Shown one piece after another: positions 14,199 to 14,360 of a DNA stretch of 14,360 nt. Below the pieces are notes generated by a model. That model saw nothing but the letters and a program-made list of their open reading frames with translations. It did not search any database and was not told the DNA's origin. Position numbers and translations under genes: made by a program. This DNA is from JAPXSY01 sp034003585. Its GTDB lineage: Bacteria > Verrucomicrobiota > Kiritimatiellia > RFP12 > UBA1067. Location of the stretch: the NCBI GenBank assembly GCA_034003585.1, contig JAVEYH010000095.1:1-14360 (forward strand), written 5' to 3'. The stretch's first letter is position 1. Each line of letters starts with the position of its first letter.

Positions 14199-14360
14199 GG
14201 GAGCGCGGGCGTCCCCGCCCGCAACAACGTTTCGCGTAAAGTGATCGAACACGCGCGGAATCACGGAACGTATCGTTACGCAACATGAAAACCGAAATAT
14301 GAAACCCCAACAACGGGCGGGGACGCCCGCGCGCCCGACACTCGCATTAACGCCTTAAGG
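14199..14360. repeat. Dispersed inverted-repeat element, copy 2
   Basis: The first 27 bp (14199-14225) are identical to 24-50, and the same hairpin arm is present. The right arm (14314-14336) is a slightly diverged inverted copy. The internal sequence (ACGTTTCGCG...GGAACGT...GAAACCCCA) is recognisably related to copy 1 but has drifted. The end, GCATTAACGCCTTAAGG, matches 177-194 of copy 1 apart from a few bases, and the window stops there. The left flank (14131-14198) is low-complexity sequence with GTTAGTGCATGAGTTC, sharing AGTGCATGAGT with the reverse complement of 210-221 beside copy 1. No gene is seen between 14116 and 14360. Confidence 0.75.

Overview
The window looks like a scaffold from a GC-rich member of the Planctomycetes-Verrucomicrobia-Chlamydiae group, most likely of Kiritimatiellota or Verrucomicrobiota type. 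That placement is an inference. It rests on the secreted metallophosphoesterase/DUF1080 fusion, the very large KP-43-type subtilase with 'DGDGWTN...DP' calcium-type repeats and an FYRLRIP-like C terminus, and the abundant dispersed palindromic repeats. Two runs of exactly 100 N (3548-3647 and 10524-10623) are scaffold gaps whose true length is unknown. No rRNA, tRNA, CRISPR array or transposase was seen.

Layout. Positions 1-338 hold a dispersed inverted-repeat element, an octamer tandem array, a promoter and an 11-bp leader hairpin. They precede a secreted metallophosphoesterase fused to a DUF1080 domain (339-1883). A long stem-loop and a promoter lead into a two-gene operon: an Rnk-like regulator (2100-2519) and an iron-sulfur electron-transfer protein cut off by the first gap (2530-3547). 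fabH (3654-4637, minus) converges on it. The fabH/protease divergent region (4638-4911) carries a promoter on each strand, a degenerate hexamer repeat and a palindromic repeat. The 1863-residue subtilase follows (4912-10503). After the second gap and another hexamer repeat comes a membrane-anchored SH3-like/coiled-coil protein of unknown function (10848-11801). It converges on mnmG/gidA (12101-14098, minus) across a palindrome-rich 299-bp spacer. Past the mnmG start, 14199-14360 holds a second, co-oriented copy of the element found at 24-194.

The most notable signals are regulatory and chromosomal. (1) Two exact copies of the parS-type palindrome TGTTCCACGTGGAACA lie inside mnmG. One is the core of a perfect 30-bp palindrome. 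Both fall in a segment that encodes an extra stretch of about 50 residues absent from ordinary MnmG, so the gene appears to have been enlarged to carry chromosome-partition sites. This suggests the region is near the replication origin. (2) Extended -10 boxes of the form TGN(T/C)ATGCT or TGCTATACT precede five of the seven genes. For three of them (subtilase, coiled-coil protein, mnmG) the box ends only 7-8 nt before the ATG and no Shine-Dalgarno sequence is present, which points to leaderless mRNAs. The two genes with a normal leader do have a Shine-Dalgarno sequence. (3) A palindromic repeat family occurs in two spacers with compensatory base changes in its stem.

Functionally the genes are a mixture: exported degradative proteins (metallophosphoesterase/DUF1080 and subtilase), housekeeping enzymes (FabH, MnmG), a transcription-associated regulator (Rnk) and a redox protein. 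Apart from the rnk-ferredoxin pair, each gene appears to have its own promoter.
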